Shown here: positions 34,379 to 46,760 of the stretch, piece by piece | How positions within the stretch are numbered: position 1 is the stretch's first letter | Layout: every line of letters begins with the position of its first letter | Origin: Chionoecetes opilio | Lineage: Eukaryota > Arthropoda > Malacostraca > Decapoda > Majidae | DNA: 64,000 nucleotides | Reading direction: 5' to 3' | Assembly: GCA_016584305.1 (NCBI GenBank) | Contig: JACEEZ010024149.1 | Span: forward strand, 48,810-112,809 | The notes under the pieces: model-generated | Database searches by the model: none | What the model was told of the DNA's origin: nothing | What the model saw: only the letters and a program-made list of their open reading frames with translations | Program-made: the position numbers and the translations under genes

Positions 34379-34929
34379 TTTTTGCGATCGATTTTTTTTT
34401 TTTTTGTGCGATGACAATTTTGTATGACTTTATAATGTAATTTTATTTGCGAGTCTTTAAAACGTATTTTCGTATACGATTCTCAACCATGCATCGTACA
34501 TCGTAAGAATGTCAATTATCGTACATATAGGATAATTATCGTATAATTAACATCGCTGGGGGGAACGGCGGGGTTTTTGGCGGGAGGCGTCGCTTCCCCC
34601 TGACAACGAGGCTTAGTTTTTCTTTGTTTTCTCTGCCTTCACTTCACCGCAACTAATAAAACATAAGAAAATAAGAAGCTACAAGAGCCGCGAGACCTAC
34701 ACGTGGTATTCCGTGTGGTAGTTAATGAAAATGTTTTAGTATCCCAGGTGAATGACAAGGGAAGAGTTTGAAAGTCTGTTAACTTTATAAATAGGAGACG
34801 AAGTTGAAGAGGACCTTGAAGCGAAGCGACAAATATCACAAGAAGAAGAAGAAGACTCACTGTGTTTCGTTATTCAGTGTCCCTGTATAATGAAGGGATC
34901 CTATTCCCTACTATGAAGGACCCTATTTA

Positions 34930-37900
34930 TAGTCCGGCAGCTTAGTGAATGATGGGGACATGCCGATAAAAGCACCAAAATTTTTTCAGGCACTCTACAG
35001 GCTCCTAGCTATGATTTTGAGAGGGAGACAATGATCCCATCACTCAGATGGCTATAAGGAACGCTTCTTTATTATTTTGACATTTCCGCATGTGGAATTA
35101 GGGTAAATGGGTTTTTTTAAAGAATAGTCATAAGGATAATGTTTATTGGATGCAAGTTACTATTATTATTATTTAATAACTCCAGAACAAAATATTCCAA
35201 TATGGCTGTCAAAAAAACATAAATTCAATATTTATTCGACTTTAACTCCCCTGCGGACATCGCGAATGCCATGTATTTTATTAGCAAACACGAATTAAAA
35301 CATACTCCTTGCAATTCAAAATGACAGTGGTTATCTACTGACGTGCATTTGAAAATAAGTATTCATTAAGCTCATTATACAAACAATCATGTTCTTCCTG
35401 TACAGCTGCAGGAATGCCATGTCTTTGTTAAGCACCAGTATCACAATGCAGGTATGATTCATAATTGTAATTATGTGTCTACTTCTCACATTTGCAGCTG
35501 CAACAGTTCGGTGCATTTCCACTGCTTTCTTGCATAACATCTCCCGCCACAACCTGCAGCAAGCATTTTGCAGGCACACTTCACAAGTTCACTTACAGCC
35601 TTTGCTGCCGCAGCTGCGAGCTCCAGACAGAACCCAGACTTTGTTTCTGCATCCAGTGTCAACCGCAGCCTTCAGCATTGGTGTCTGTTGTTGGGCCTGG
35701 TGACAGGTTGTCCCAGATGCCAGCCTGGTACACTGCACCCGCTTGGTGTCTGCAGCAGGGCCTGTTGAGTTGGGGGAATGTTCTCCATCGTTCTGTTTTT
35801 CTGGCAGAACAGTTCCTTTCTTGCTTCATTCACCGACACCAAGGGCTGGTCTTGTCATATATTACGACTGTGAAACGTTCCAGCATCTGGACTCCTGGCA
35901 ATCCACGGTGATTTGTGCATGTGGATGTTCTACACGATGAAGTTGAAGGCATCTGTGACTTCGGTATAGGCACCCCATGCTTCCCAAACCGACTTTTTCC
36001 CCTTTCCAAAGAAAGAAGAAGTCGTATCACACCCTGTGAAGCTGTGGAACACTGTAGCGCTGTGGACTTCTCTTTGCCCGAGTACTACAATGGCATTGAT
36101 GTGTAGGAAAAGGAAGTTCTTGCCACTTGCCGAAGGCGACCCAGATGTCAGCCCGTGGATACTTGCTGGCTAGAATTGATACTTCCCGATGAGGATGACA
36201 AGAACGTCAGTATCCACGGTGCGTACCAAGCATGTGGTGCATCCACTCTCTAGGGCATCTTGTAGATGGACCACAATTCTTGTGTCTGCCTCTTCGTGGT
36301 CACATGGCGGCATCGAGTGGTCAGTGCCACTTGCAGACTACAGAGCTCCAGATGTTGCAAAGACCTGCCTTTCCGTCTGGGAAGGTAGTGGATACAATCT
36401 TCTCTGATAGGAACTGGAAGAGTTCTACCTTGTTTGTGGGTCACCGCAGGAATCGGGCCAATTGCCTGGGACCTTGGTCTGGCCTGCCACCTTCCTTCGT
36501 ACACTCTTTCCCCCCGTTTCTCCTCTCTGGTTTGATTCTTTGATACTGTTTCCAGGTACCTGTCCCATACCACATCTACTCTCATAGAGGTTTCCAGTTG
36601 CCTCATGATGTGGGAACAACACTCCACTTGCATAATCGTCAAATGTAGTGATGCCAGTCACTGGGAGGAGGTGTACCACAGCAGCACCATCGAGCACTCT
36701 AACATCAAATGAGCCAGAGGGTTCTTCTTGCGTCTTCTGGGCCAGAATGTTGGTGAGATCGGACTTCTTCCCTTGTCGCAGCTTCCCTCTTTCAGCCAAA
36801 GAAGGAGGGTATGGGTGATTCTCATGCTTGAAGAAGGTGTCCAGGTCCCCATCACGGTGCTGTGTGACTATGTAGAGACGGAAAAGAGGGCCACGTCATC
36901 CTTCAGCATAGACACTTGTCCGACCTGCTTACTCTTCGTCTTTGGTGTTGGCGATCTGAACAGGGGCAATTTGTTTTTTCTTAATTGGGTCATGGATGGA
37001 GTGTGTAGCATCTGTCAACACTGACTTCTTGTATGTCTCATACTGCTTCTTGCCAACAGGCTCTACTGTGCGGACTGTGTTGACAACAGGATGGTCGATG
37101 ACATTCCGTGTGTCAAGTGCCAGGAGTTCTGGGTGTCATCCTTGAATGGGTTTTCCCATCTCACTGATGACCTGGGATAAGGTCCACAGTTTTGCTTCTG
37201 GATAGTCTTCTGGTAGATAGACCCTCCTCGTGATGGTACTGGTCATCATTTGGGGTGTCGGCATACTGCTCCCCGAACTCTGCCAGGAGTCGCGCCTGCT
37301 CCGGTCCCGCAACCATCCACCTCCTGAAGGCAACTGGGTTCTCGTAAGGCCCACTGCTCCTCCTTCACCTTTCACAAGCTCGTTGTTTTGTTCGTGGGCT
37401 TGGTCAATGGGTATAGTGGAGAACCTCTTGGCTGTTTTCGAAACGACCCAGTTGCCGTTGACTTCGAATTGGTGTTGAACTGCTGGGGGGGGAGACTCTC
37501 CATGTCCCTGATATGCACCGGGAGCCACCTGGCATAGTTCTGGTGGTCCAGAGCGAAGAACCATGGCACAGAGCTTTCAGTGTCTCAACGTATAAGGGGA
37601 AATCTTGTTCTCTGTGTGCACGTACAAAGATCAGCCAAGAATTTCCAGCCGCAGGATGGTATCCCAGTAATGGAATGTTGGACTCCTGGCAGCCATGTCC
37701 CGTCTCCATGCCTCAAAACCTTCATCATTGCTTGTGTGTTTCACCAACTGCCTCTTGGTGAGCATCCCGCTGCATCTTGGCCAGTGCGAGAGCACTGACT
37801 TGGTGGGCGTGTCTGGTCTTTCGTGAGGTGTGAGGCCGTCAGGAAAGAGTTCGCAGTGCCAGACGATGCAATGCCTGCTTGAGTTAATGCGGTTGTCCAG

Positions 37901-38968
37901 CCTGATGCCTCCAAGTAGTCCCCAAGTGTCTTCCAAAGCCATCTCAACATGGAGACCATCCAAACATGACCACGTACTGGTCTTCGCCATGTGTGTGCGG
38001 GCCAGTGCCACTGAACGCAACTTGGCCAGTGCATACAGCGGAGCATCTAAGGCAATGACAGGAAGTTGCCCAGGATTCAGAAACTGTATGGCTTCACGCA
38101 GAACATTCATCCCATGTTTGACCATTGCTGCAGTGGCAGCCTTCTCACTGAAGAGCGGCAGGAGCTGAGTGATTGCAGGCTGCAAGTCAACGGGGCTCTC
38201 TTCACAGGAGGCGTGGTAAGCAGACCAGGCAACAGCATCTCCCCTGACCAACTCTTCCTTTCCCATGAGCAAAATGGCATGTTCCAGCCACTTGTTCTCT
38301 TTGTCGCGGGCCTTGTCAAGGTGTCCACTGATGGGTCGGATGTCATACGAAGTCCTCGGCACAGCCACGCTTTCCTTCCGAAGTGCCACAGCTGGAACAG
38401 TGGTGAAGTTTTCAGGCAGTCTATGGTCCTGGGTGGTGTTTTTTAGAAGGGCTAGGCTGATCTCACTCTGGGATTTGGCCCATGTTTGATACTGGTAGGA
38501 ACTGGAACAGGCTGATACCTGTCCCATGGAATGATCCTGTGGCTGTTGTGCTTGAGGGGTTGTGGTCAATATTATCAAGGGCCCCTACAGTGAAGAGCTG
38601 AAAGCGCAACTGGACTGGGCACACAACTCCCTTTCTCTTCATGTCCTCACACACAGCAGTAGCCAGCAGTAGCCAGCAGTAGCTTGAAGTATAAGAAGGG
38701 ATGAAAAAAATAACAAACTAGTGGATGTATTGCATATACGGAATATTTCTTTTGCCATTAAAGGCGAATCTTGATTTCATCAAGATTTTTCTAAGTGAAA
38801 ATTAGCCGTTATCACAAAAATGGTTCATAGAGGCTTCTGAGTAATTGGATCGTTTGTCTCCCCTCTCAAAATCATAGCTAGGACCCTGTAGAATGCCTGA
38901 ACAAAATTTGGTGCTTTTATCCGGCATGTCCCCATCCTCTTGAAATCTGGTCCTTAGCGGCCGGACTA
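34930..38968 (-). mobile_element. Academ-like XPG-nuclease DNA transposon, 4.04 kb, near full length
   Basis: Long imperfect terminal inverted repeats (34930-35064 and 38824-38968) begin TAGTCCGGC and share GGGGACATGCCG, AAAAGCACCAAA and TCCTAGCTATGATTTTGAGA. A TTA target duplication flanks it (34927-34929 and 38969-38971). The inside carries one decayed minus-strand gene of about 3.1 kb. As I remember the family, XPG nuclease plus a 3-4 bp duplication points to the Academ superfamily (AcademX branch). A different family from the element at 8.5-10.5 kb: the TIRs do not match. Confidence 0.75.
35480..38650 (-). pseudogene. Large transposon protein with XPG/FEN-like nuclease and CXC-like Cys tail (decayed)
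   Basis: Reading from the 5' end: ORF 38578-37631 with FLNPGQLPVIALDAPLYALA (about 38080-38020); shifted frame with LEASGWTTALTQAGIASSGT (about 37920-37850); WFFALDHQNYARWLPVHIRD (about 37560-37500); IPIDQAHEQNNELVKGEGGA (about 37412-37355); PIN/XPG-N-like VLDGAAVVHLL (about 36697-36665) and RVDVVWDRYLE; XPG-I-like HEEADTR (about 36299-36279); VDTDVLVILIG (about 36222-36190); H3TH-like FTGCDTTSSFFGKGKK (about 36042-35995); Cys cluster near 35590-35480. Acidic residues HEEAD and DTD correspond to metal ligands of XPG/FEN nucleases. A catalytic DDE role for the Asp in VIALD is only a guess. At least six frameshifts and several stops break it. Confidence 0.75.
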
Positions 38969-38969
38969 T

Positions 38970-40480
38970 TACTGCTATCATCTAAAATTTGCATATTTTC
39001 CTTTGGGTTTCTTCCATATTTTTATTTTCTTGTAGTTATACACTTTTCCTTGACGGAACCCTCTGCTGGCCGTGATAAGCATTAATGTTGTTTTCTTCAA
39101 CTATTTTTAAACAACTATTTTGCAATAAAACAACAAAACAAGCTGATCATAGAAGTTTAATTCAACAGTTCATATATCATTGTCTCCCTTATTATGTTGA
39201 AAGAAATATATAGAAAACTTCCACTGAACTCTACTTGAGGGAAAACTATATTATTTTTGTATAGAATGTATATCTTGCATATACATGAAGGTTTAACTGT
39301 TAATGATATTCTTCGGAGATGTTGTCAGCTTGAAAAAAATAAAATAATAAATAGATACAGAAGACTTATTTTAACGAGGGAACGCAACGCTACGAGGAAA
39401 TGTAATGCCCGGAGATTCGGAAGAGATAGGATGGGAATTCCTATCATACAATTCCCGGGTTATGTCTGTAAGAAGGAAAAAGGTTTCAATCTCCATATGT
39501 TGTTCTGGGGCAAGTTGTCACCTAGACCCAGCATCTGGGGGAACAGGTTATTCTTATTATAATAAGGTCCATCAAGACTTTTTTGTTCGCGTAATATTTA
39601 TCTTTCTATCTCCCACTTCTATCTTCCCCCCCTCCCCCACTCCCTCCCCCATACACTCCGGATACGAGTCAAAATGCGTGGGACATTTATTTCGCGATCA
39701 TCGGTAACTAGTAGATTAAAAAACTTTCATCCTCTCCTCACCCTCCTGACAGATCAAGGAACACTCTTAGATTCTTAATGTCCTTCAAAATAGACACAAT
39801 GGTGACAGATCACGTTAAAAAATGGGTGGGTTAGTCGAGTTATTCGCTAAATTGAAAGTCGACCAAATTTCTATTCCGACTCCAATGGAGAACACCTTTC
39901 CCTGGATATTAGAGTAAACATATTAAATTCTTCTATATCAAAGTAAAAGAACTGCATCATAGGCAGCCATTTCATATGCATACTTGTTTCGTTAGCTAAT
40001 TAGAGTCATTCGAGGTCTTATACTCCCTTCAGTGGAAGCCTTCGTAAGGATCCGAACATTCCCTTTTTTCCCGCTACTCATCCCAACCTCGTTTTGGTTG
40101 CCACGAGGAGTTTAGTCGTCTCCCCACTCCTTTCAAGGTAAGATATGCGGTACCTCGCTCCTATTCCCCCCCCCCCCCCTCCTTGTTATAATATATCTAT
40201 CTATATATCCATATATAGGTAGAGTTGGTAAGTTTCATTAACGCATAGGAGGCCTGGCCTGTCCTTATAAGTGTTATTAAACGAGTCGTCTCCCCACTCC
40301 TTTCAAGGTTTCCGACGGATGTCTCAGTCTGGCGAAAACCCACGTCACATGGTTTAAGTGAACGCGAACAACATTATTACTCTTACATTCCCCCCTCTTA
40401 TATTCTCCATGTATGCCTACAAGTGTTCAGCGGCATGTTGTATACGTAGATGATAATTCTAAGAATAGGATTCAGTGAGG
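38970..40480. other. No gene recognised
   Basis: Mixed composition. CGTCTCCCCACTCCTTTCAAGG occurs twice (about 40118 and 40287), a local direct duplication. The open frame at 39257-39562 shows no family motif. Confidence 0.5.
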
Positions 40481-40489
40481 GAGGTTATG

Positions 40490-40748
40490 CTCTAGAGAGC
40501 TTTCCTGTGTCGGATTGGAGAGCTTTCCTATGTCGGATTGGAGAGCTTTCCTGTGTTGGATTAGAGAGCTTTCCTGTGTCGGATTGGAGAGCTTTCCTGT
40601 GTCGGATTGGAGAGCTTTCCTGTGTCGGATTAGAGAGCTTTCCTGTGTCGGATTAGAGAGCTTTCCTGTGTCGGATTAGAGAGCTTTCCTGTGTCGGATT
40701 AGAGAGCTTTCTTGTGTCGGATTAGAGAGCTTTCCTGTGCCGGACTAG
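40490..40748. repeat. 23-bp minisatellite, about 11 copies
   Basis: Unit GAGAGCTTTCCTGTGTCGGA plus TTG/TTA, in an orderly array with A/G variants. Confidence 0.95.
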
Positions 40749-40749
40749 A

Positions 40750-41600
40750 GCTTATATATGTGTCTAAGATCTCAAACAAGAGAAATAATATTTCATGATG
40801 AATAAATAGGATGATATTTAAAAATATAGTTTCTTGTGTTATTTTGTAAAACCCCAGGTGATTATTCCGTGTTAAGACAATACTTCCCCAAACCTCCAAA
40901 AAGAGTTTTCAGCCTCACTCGGTGTAATACTAAATATCCACCCCGACTACCCATAATTCTCATATATTAAAAACGTGCTCAGGGAGTAAAACCATAGAAC
41001 TACTCGCCTGAGCTGGTGGCAGCATATCCCCTTACTAACCTTAAGTTCATCCCCATTTCAGTAATCTCCGCAGCGAGAAGTATTCGTACTATAATTCAAT
41101 AGTGAAAGCATATGACAAATTTCAACTCTCAATTCAGTTGTGACGAGGAGATTTTATTAATCAATGAAGTATTCTAACACATTAATATCAATCATATAAA
41201 GGTGACAGCAGTAACATATGAAAACCCTGGCACTACAGAAACAACAAGAAACTTAACAAGAGAAGAGGAGACATAAATATTTATTTACAACAGTAGTTTT
41301 GCCATTAACCATCGCATCCTTACAAGCTTACAAACTAACGATACATTTATGAATACTGTCACAACACAGGCACTTTAAATACTTAATCAACACATGAGCT
41401 GCCTTATTGAAAGGTGATATGCAACGACAATACACTTATTAAAACGTATATCATTAACCATTTTGATTGAAGGATCACTTTACATATAATAAAACAACCA
41501 ATCAACGGAATATTAATTTAAAGATTAAAAAAAAGCAGCAAAAAAATTCTGCCGTATTATTATAAGAACAGTCAAACCAAGACCATAGATGGTAAACACC
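40750..41600. other. No gene recognised; may hold the 3' UTR of the gene upstream
   Basis: AT-rich, unique. It lies 3' of the minus-strand coding block ending at 41604, so part may be its untranslated region. Confidence 0.4.
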
Positions 41601-41603
41601 TGT

Positions 41604-42860
41604 CTAGAACATGTCCGTGTCTATGTTGACAAAGCCCTCCAACATTTGAGCGAGGGCATCATCTATGCCTTGCAGGGGATCAGCCTCCGGGGTGTCCTGC
41701 GGCAGGGGCGTGCAAGGCGGCATGGGCGGGGTCAAGGCGAGAGTCAGGAGTTCTTTAGAGTCGTCGTCGTTCCAGTACCTGATGAGCGACCGGTCATCAA
41801 GATCATCATACCTCATCCACGGGTTGAAGCCGCCCCTCTCCGCCGTCCTCCTCCCACAGGATTGTTGAGAGAGGGAGATTGAGGGACTCTCCGTGTGGCA
41901 GGAGGTGCAAGGCGTTCCCCTGAATCTGTGGCTGGGCGTGAGGGCCTGGGCAGGGGCGCTATTCCACCTGAGGCCTTGGTATGCTTGATTCAGAGTCAGA
42001 AGGGGAGTTTTGTAACAGTCGTGTCTTCCCTACGAGCCAAAATAACTTCTCAGTCTAGCAGAGGGTGACGGCCAATGCCCCTCCCCTTTGACACAGCCGT
42101 GGGTACGCCTCGTGCAGCTCCGTCGCCATCACTGCGTCATCCGCCGACCCCGTGAACTCCACATGCTGCTGAAGAAACGAGTCCCAAAACCTTGGGGTCA
42201 CTCTCAATTAGTGGCGGAGGTGAGACCTTTAGGGCCGGGGGGCTGGGAAGGTGTGACCATGTCCTGGGGATAAACTTCCTGTTTGGGGGAAGATGTCCAC
42301 GGCAGCGATGGTGTAGCGGGGGACCAGGTGGGGAAGGCGCCTCCTCCTTGACGGCGGCAGTTGCGGGGGCCGCGTCAGGGGCCCTCGCCAAGGCTGTTCC
42401 TGTAGACGCAGACCCACGTAAGCATACTTCTGGTTCCTGCCGTTGTTTGCCGCCCCGCCGCTGGGAAGCCCACACATACAGGCTGCCCAGGTGGTGGCCC
42501 ATGTTCACCTTGGACGCCACGGGAAAACTGTTTTGGCGCCAAACAAAACCTGCGGTAGGCGTCGTAGAGGCGATGGCGCTCCACCACGTCCTCCCCGCAT
42601 CCTGTGAAAGGCGCACCGCTGCTTTTAGGAGCTCATGGGGACTCTTGTTGCCACCGGAATGTATACAATAATTCCTGTATCCTCTCTTAGAGGCGCGGCG
42701 AGCCATGGCGTGGGGGCGGTGGTGGTGGTGGGAGGGCAGGACGGGCACGGTACTTCCTCCCAGGGCCTCACGCAGGTGTCCCGCAGCCTTGCCGACCATG
42801 CACCACAGCCGTCACGTGGGACTCCGCCAGAGGGAATGAAGGATGCTGCCCCTGATGACA
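41604..42860 (-). pseudogene. Frameshifted coding block: two winged-helix-like segments and an acidic C terminus
   Basis: The C-terminal frame (41604 to about 41910) ends with an acidic, hydrophobic-spotted tail, RYDDLDDRSLIRYWNDDD, then LTPPMPP and ALAQMLEGFVNIDTDMF, as in transactivation domains. Upstream, two segments share the pattern FTG-x2-[EA]-D-x-V-x4-L-[YH]-[DE]-A-Y: one at about 42608-42545 (LYDAYRRFC, then in shifted frames FPVASKVNMGHHLGSLY and NQKYAYVGLRLQE at 42436-42400), the other at about 42195-42080 (FWDSFLQQHVEF, LHEAYPRLC, then RLRSYFGS). The order LY-x-AY ... FP ... KYAYVGLRL is that of RFX or Pox_D5/P4-primase winged helices. Several 1-nt frame changes are needed, so this is a pseudogene, an unannotated set of exons, or a real gene damaged by consensus errors. 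Function not known. Confidence 0.4.
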
Positions 42861-42949
42861 AGGGTTACACTCATGATACCCTGATGGAACAATCTAGCTG
42901 TTGTACCAGATTAATGCTCCATAGCACGAAGTAGGTATCTCCTAAAGCA

Positions 42950-43900
42950 TGCCCCTGTTTTTTTTTGTTTTTTTTGTTCAAAAGTAACATCTAACTCCTC
43001 AGATAATAATAATAAAAATTATAAAAATTATTTTTATAAAAATGAAAAATTATTATTATGATTTAAAATATAATTATTGTCTTGTTTTTATCATTATTAT
43101 TATTGAAATTTATTATTAAAATATATATCTTCTGTAATAAAAATTTTTGACCAAAAAGACTGTATTTTCGTTATTACTAATCACAAAATTCTGTTTCCCA
43201 AATGTGTTCACATGACTGGTCTTTGGGGCACCATTGTCATAAAAATTTGGATGTGCATTTTAAAAAAAATCTGCAGGGGACCCCTTGGTATTTTGACAAA
43301 AATATATTTTTTTTTTTTTTAAATAACTCAAAATATGAGGGAAAAAAAAAATTTTTAAAAATGGTAATATTGAGCAAGCAATTAAGACCTTTTTTTAAAG
43401 CTATAGTAATTAAGTTTTCAATGAAATAATAAGAAAATACTGCTTTTTTTTTTACACAAAAAAAATAAAAACATCAATCTTTTAAAAAAGTTAGCAGATA
43501 AGGAAAACACAGGAAAGAAATTTTTACTAGCGCTTTGCTTTATGATTTTCCTCTGGGACTAATATTTTGCGTCGAAAAATTTCAAAAAAACGTTTCGCCA
43601 ACATCTGGGTTCAATTTTTTACACCCTTTTTGGGCAAGAAAACATTTTGGTCACAAAAACTTGGAATTTATTAGTTAAAAAGTTGTATGTTTTTTTAAAT
43701 TTACTCGTGAAAAAAAAAATGTATTCAAAATTTTTTTTGTCTGATGAACGGTTTGGGAGATTTCTTTTTTTTTCATCTATTTTTGATTACTATTTTTTTT
43801 TTTAAATTTGACCCCCTACTATCTGCTAGGCTGCGGTTCAAAACTAGGTATGAAATCAAAGCGTTCAATCAAAGTGGGGACTCCTAGTGTAGGGGGGGCA
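42950..43900. other. AT/homopolymer-rich, no gene recognised
   Basis: Poly-T, poly-A and ATT runs dominate. No usable coding signal. Confidence 0.55.
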
Positions 43901-44226
43901 CCACAGAGTTCACACTAGAGATCGCATGGGCCCATTTGGGGGCATCAGCGACGCAACCGGGTGGCGCGGGGCCGCCCTCAAACCCTGAACTCTCGGCCAC
44001 GAGGGTGCTCTGGCTCACCGACATTTGCACTCTTACACAATATTATAAAATACCAGATGATACCTAAATAAATGAACCTATCATCGTCTTCAAAGACTTT
44101 CTCCAATCATGAATATTAATTTTAAAACAATAAGCAACCTAGAATAAATAATGACAGCAAAAAAAAAATATGCTAAAATATTTTTTTTTTACCTTCCTTG
44201 CTTAAATCCTTTATTCCAGTCCCTTT

Positions 44227-44322
44227 GCATGCATTCAATTTCATTCACTGTCTCGAATCACACATTTTTCTGATTCTGCTGGTATATGACACGTAGCAAT
44301 GCAACAAAGTAGATGGTAAAAA
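44227..44322. repeat. Direct repeat (copy 1 of a pair 8.7 kb apart)
   Basis: Shares TTTCATTCACTGTCTCG, GTTGGTATATGACAC-like and GCAATGCAA strings with 52932-53030 in the same orientation. Confidence 0.65.
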
Positions 44323-44439
44323 TTACCATGAAAAAAAACTCGGGGGAACAGCTTTTCGCCGTGCTAGCGTCGCTTCCGCCCTATCGTACTTTTCCTCCCC
44401 AGGGTTTTTTACCCTCACCTCCCATTTCCCGATTTTTTT

Positions 44440-44500
44440 TTTTTTTTATTTATTTTTTATTTATTTATTTATTTTTTTTTTTTTTTTTTTTTTTTTTACA
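44440..44500. repeat. Poly-T/ATTT tract
   Basis: Follows a LINE 3' end on the minus strand and may be its A-tail. Confidence 0.7.
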
Positions 44501-46480
44501 TCCGGGGAACGGGCCAAGGGCACAACACAAATGGGTTACCACAAACCCCGCTTAGTTTTTCAGTCCCCTATAAAGAGAACAGTAAGAGAATAAAATAAAA
44601 ACAAAGGGGTAGGCAATTTTTTTCGGGAGGTGTTTTGGTTACTCTTCTTTTGAAAAGATTTAAGTCATAGGAAAGTGGAAAAATAGAAACAGGAAGAGAT
44701 TTTCCAGAGTTTACCATGAAAGGGATGAAAGAGTAAAGATACTGTTTTAACTCTTGCATTAGGAAGATGGACAGAATAGGATGGGAATGAGTAGAAAGTC
44801 TTGTGCAGCGGGGCCGCGGGAGGGGGGGAGGCATGCGTTAGCAAGTTCCAGAAGAGCAGTGAGCATGAAAATAAGGGTAAAGAGAGCAAGAGAAGCAACA
44901 TTGCGGCGGTGATTTAAAGATTGAAGACAGTCAGTCAGAGGAGAGGAGTTGATGAGACGAAAAGCTTTTGACTCAACCCTGTTTAGGAGAGCTGTATGAG
45001 TGGATCCTCCCCAAACATTTTGAGACATACTCCATACATGGCGGATAAGGCCCCTGTAGAGAGCAAAACCCAAATTGGGAGGGAGAAAAAAAGGACGCAG
45101 ACGCCCCAGCACACCTAACTTCTTAGAAGCTGTTTTAGCAAGAGATGAGATTGAATTTCCAGTTCAGATTTTTAGTAAAGGATAGTCCTAGAATGTTCAT
45201 TGTAGAAAAAGGGGACAGTTTTAGTGTCATTGAAGAAGAGGGGATAGTTATCTGGTAGGTTTTGTCGAGTTAGATAGGTGAAGAAATTGGTTTTTGAGGC
45301 TTGAACAAAACAGGTTTGCTTTGCCCCAATCAGAAATTATAAAAGATCAGAAGTTAGGCGCTCGTGGAATCTCTCCGTGAATCACTTAGTTTCCTGTTGA
45401 GTTGGACGTCTAATAAACGACGTTGAAAAATGCAGGGTAGAATCATCACGTAGGAGTGGATAGGGCTTTGAGTTAGACTTAGAAGATCATTAATGAATAA
45501 TAGAAAGAGAGTGGGTGATAGGACAGAACCCTGGGGAACACCACTATTGATAGATTTAGAAAGAACAATGTCCGTCTACAGTAGCTGCAATAGAACGGTT
45601 TGAAAGGAAACTTAAAATGAAGGTACAGAGAGAAGGGTAGAAACCGAATGAGGGTAGTTTGGAAATTAAAGATTTGTGCAGACTCTATCAAAAGCTTTTG
45701 ATATGTCAAGGGCAACAGCAAAAGTTTTCACCGAAACCCCTAAAGGAGGATGACCAAGATTCAGTTAGGAAAAGCTAGAAGATCGCCAGTAGATCGCCAG
45801 TAGTCGCCCTTTACGGAACCGTACTGACGATCAGATAGAAGATTGTGAGCAGATAGATGCTTAAAAATCGTCTTATTAAGTATAGATTCAAAAACTTTAA
45901 AAAGGCAGGAAGTCAAAGCTATGGGAAACGGTAGTTTGAAGGATTAAAGGGTCACCCTTCTTAGGAACAGGTTGGATTGAGCAAACTTCCAGCAAGAAGG
46001 AAAGGTGGAAGTAGATAGACATAGAGGGAAAAATTTTTGACCAGGCAAGGTGCAAGCACAGAACACACTTTTTGAAAACATAGGAGGGACTCCGTTAGGA
46101 CCGAAAGCCTTCCGAGGATCTAGGCCAAAAAGGCAAAGAAAACATCATTCAAAGGATCTTAATGACAGGCATAATAAAGTCAGAGGGGGGAGGAAAAAGG
46201 GGGAACAAGCCCTTCATCACCAGAGTGGAATTTTTTTGCAAATGTTTGAGCGAAAAGTACAGCTTTAGAAGTAGATGAGACAGCTGTGGAGCCATCTGGG
46301 TGAAGCATAGGAGGGAAAGATGAAGAAGAAAAATTGTTTAGAGATGTTATTAGCTAGATGCCAAAAAGTCACGAGAGGAATTTGATTCAGAAAGATTTTT
46401 GACATTTTCTATGAATGAAAGAGTTTTTGGTAAGCTGAAGTAAAGATTGGCATATTACGGGCAGAAATATAAAGGGCATG
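44500..46480 (-). mobile_element. Non-LTR retrotransposon (LINE), 5'-truncated and decayed
   Basis: On the minus strand, from about 46000 downward: KPDPSNYRP-type region, then ALDISKAFDRV (about 45712-45680) with the first catalytic Asp, SGVPQGSVLSPTLFLLFIND (about 45545-45485), a frameshifted Y-x-DD block (about 45470-45440, STLHFS partially readable), VWGGSTHTALLNRVESKAFR and SLNHRRNVASLALF (about 45010-44870), and the C-terminal LPVSIFPLSYDLNLFKRRV (about 44700-44640). The 3' UTR continues to poly-T at 44500. Numerous frameshifts; the element is dead as read. Similar LINEs are common in decapods to my knowledge. Confidence 0.8.
44570..46000 (-). pseudogene. LINE reverse transcriptase, multiply frameshifted
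   Basis: RT coding remnants spread over all three minus frames: 45712-45680 (ALDISKAFDRV), 45550-45480 (GVPQGS and FLLFINDLL), 45112-44759 (thumb and C-terminal region with NHRRNVASL) and 44834-44568 (C-terminal end). No endonuclease domain is seen upstream. The encoded enzyme would prime reverse transcription at nicked target DNA. Compared with the RT at 446-2271 this one shares only family motifs, so they are distinct LINE lineages. Confidence 0.75.
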
Positions 46481-46499
46481 AGTTTCGGGGCGGCATTTT

Positions 46500-46760
46500 T
46501 TGGAACACTACTAAGACCTCTTAGGGGACTAAGACCATCTTAGCGCTAGGTGGACATTTTCGGAAGCAAGTTCGCTCCGCCTAAAGGCGAATTTTTGGTG
46601 AAGAAGCCGTAAGAAGCCGGCTTCTTGCAGCTTGCGTTTTCTGTTATGGCGGGCACTTTTAAGAAGCCGGCTTCTTACGGTTTGGCCCAGCGGGGGTCAA
46701 CCCCGTAAGAACCATAAGAAGCGAAAAGCCAGGGCTCGTTCCCCACCGGCTTCTTCCCCC
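46500..46760. repeat. Repeat with TAAGAAGCCGGCTTCTTA palindromes
   Basis: The 16-bp perfect palindrome AAGAAGCCGGCTTCTT occurs near 46613 and 46663 and again near 50893 together with GCCGTAAGAAGCC and CCCACC. Probably ends of one or two transposons whose boundaries I cannot fix. Confidence 0.55.

Noticed and set aside
35473..38489. Many plus-strand frames over the transposon at 34.9-39.0 kb
   Set aside because: They are antisense shadows of the minus-strand XPG-type gene.
39257..39562. 101-codon plus-strand frame with basic N-terminal half
   Set aside because: No motif, no splice or homologue support that I can see; AT-rich surroundings make such frames likely by chance.
41589..41882. 97-codon plus-strand frame
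   Set aside because: The minus strand here gives a better, acidic, protein-like sequence ending in a natural stop; the plus frame is its shadow.
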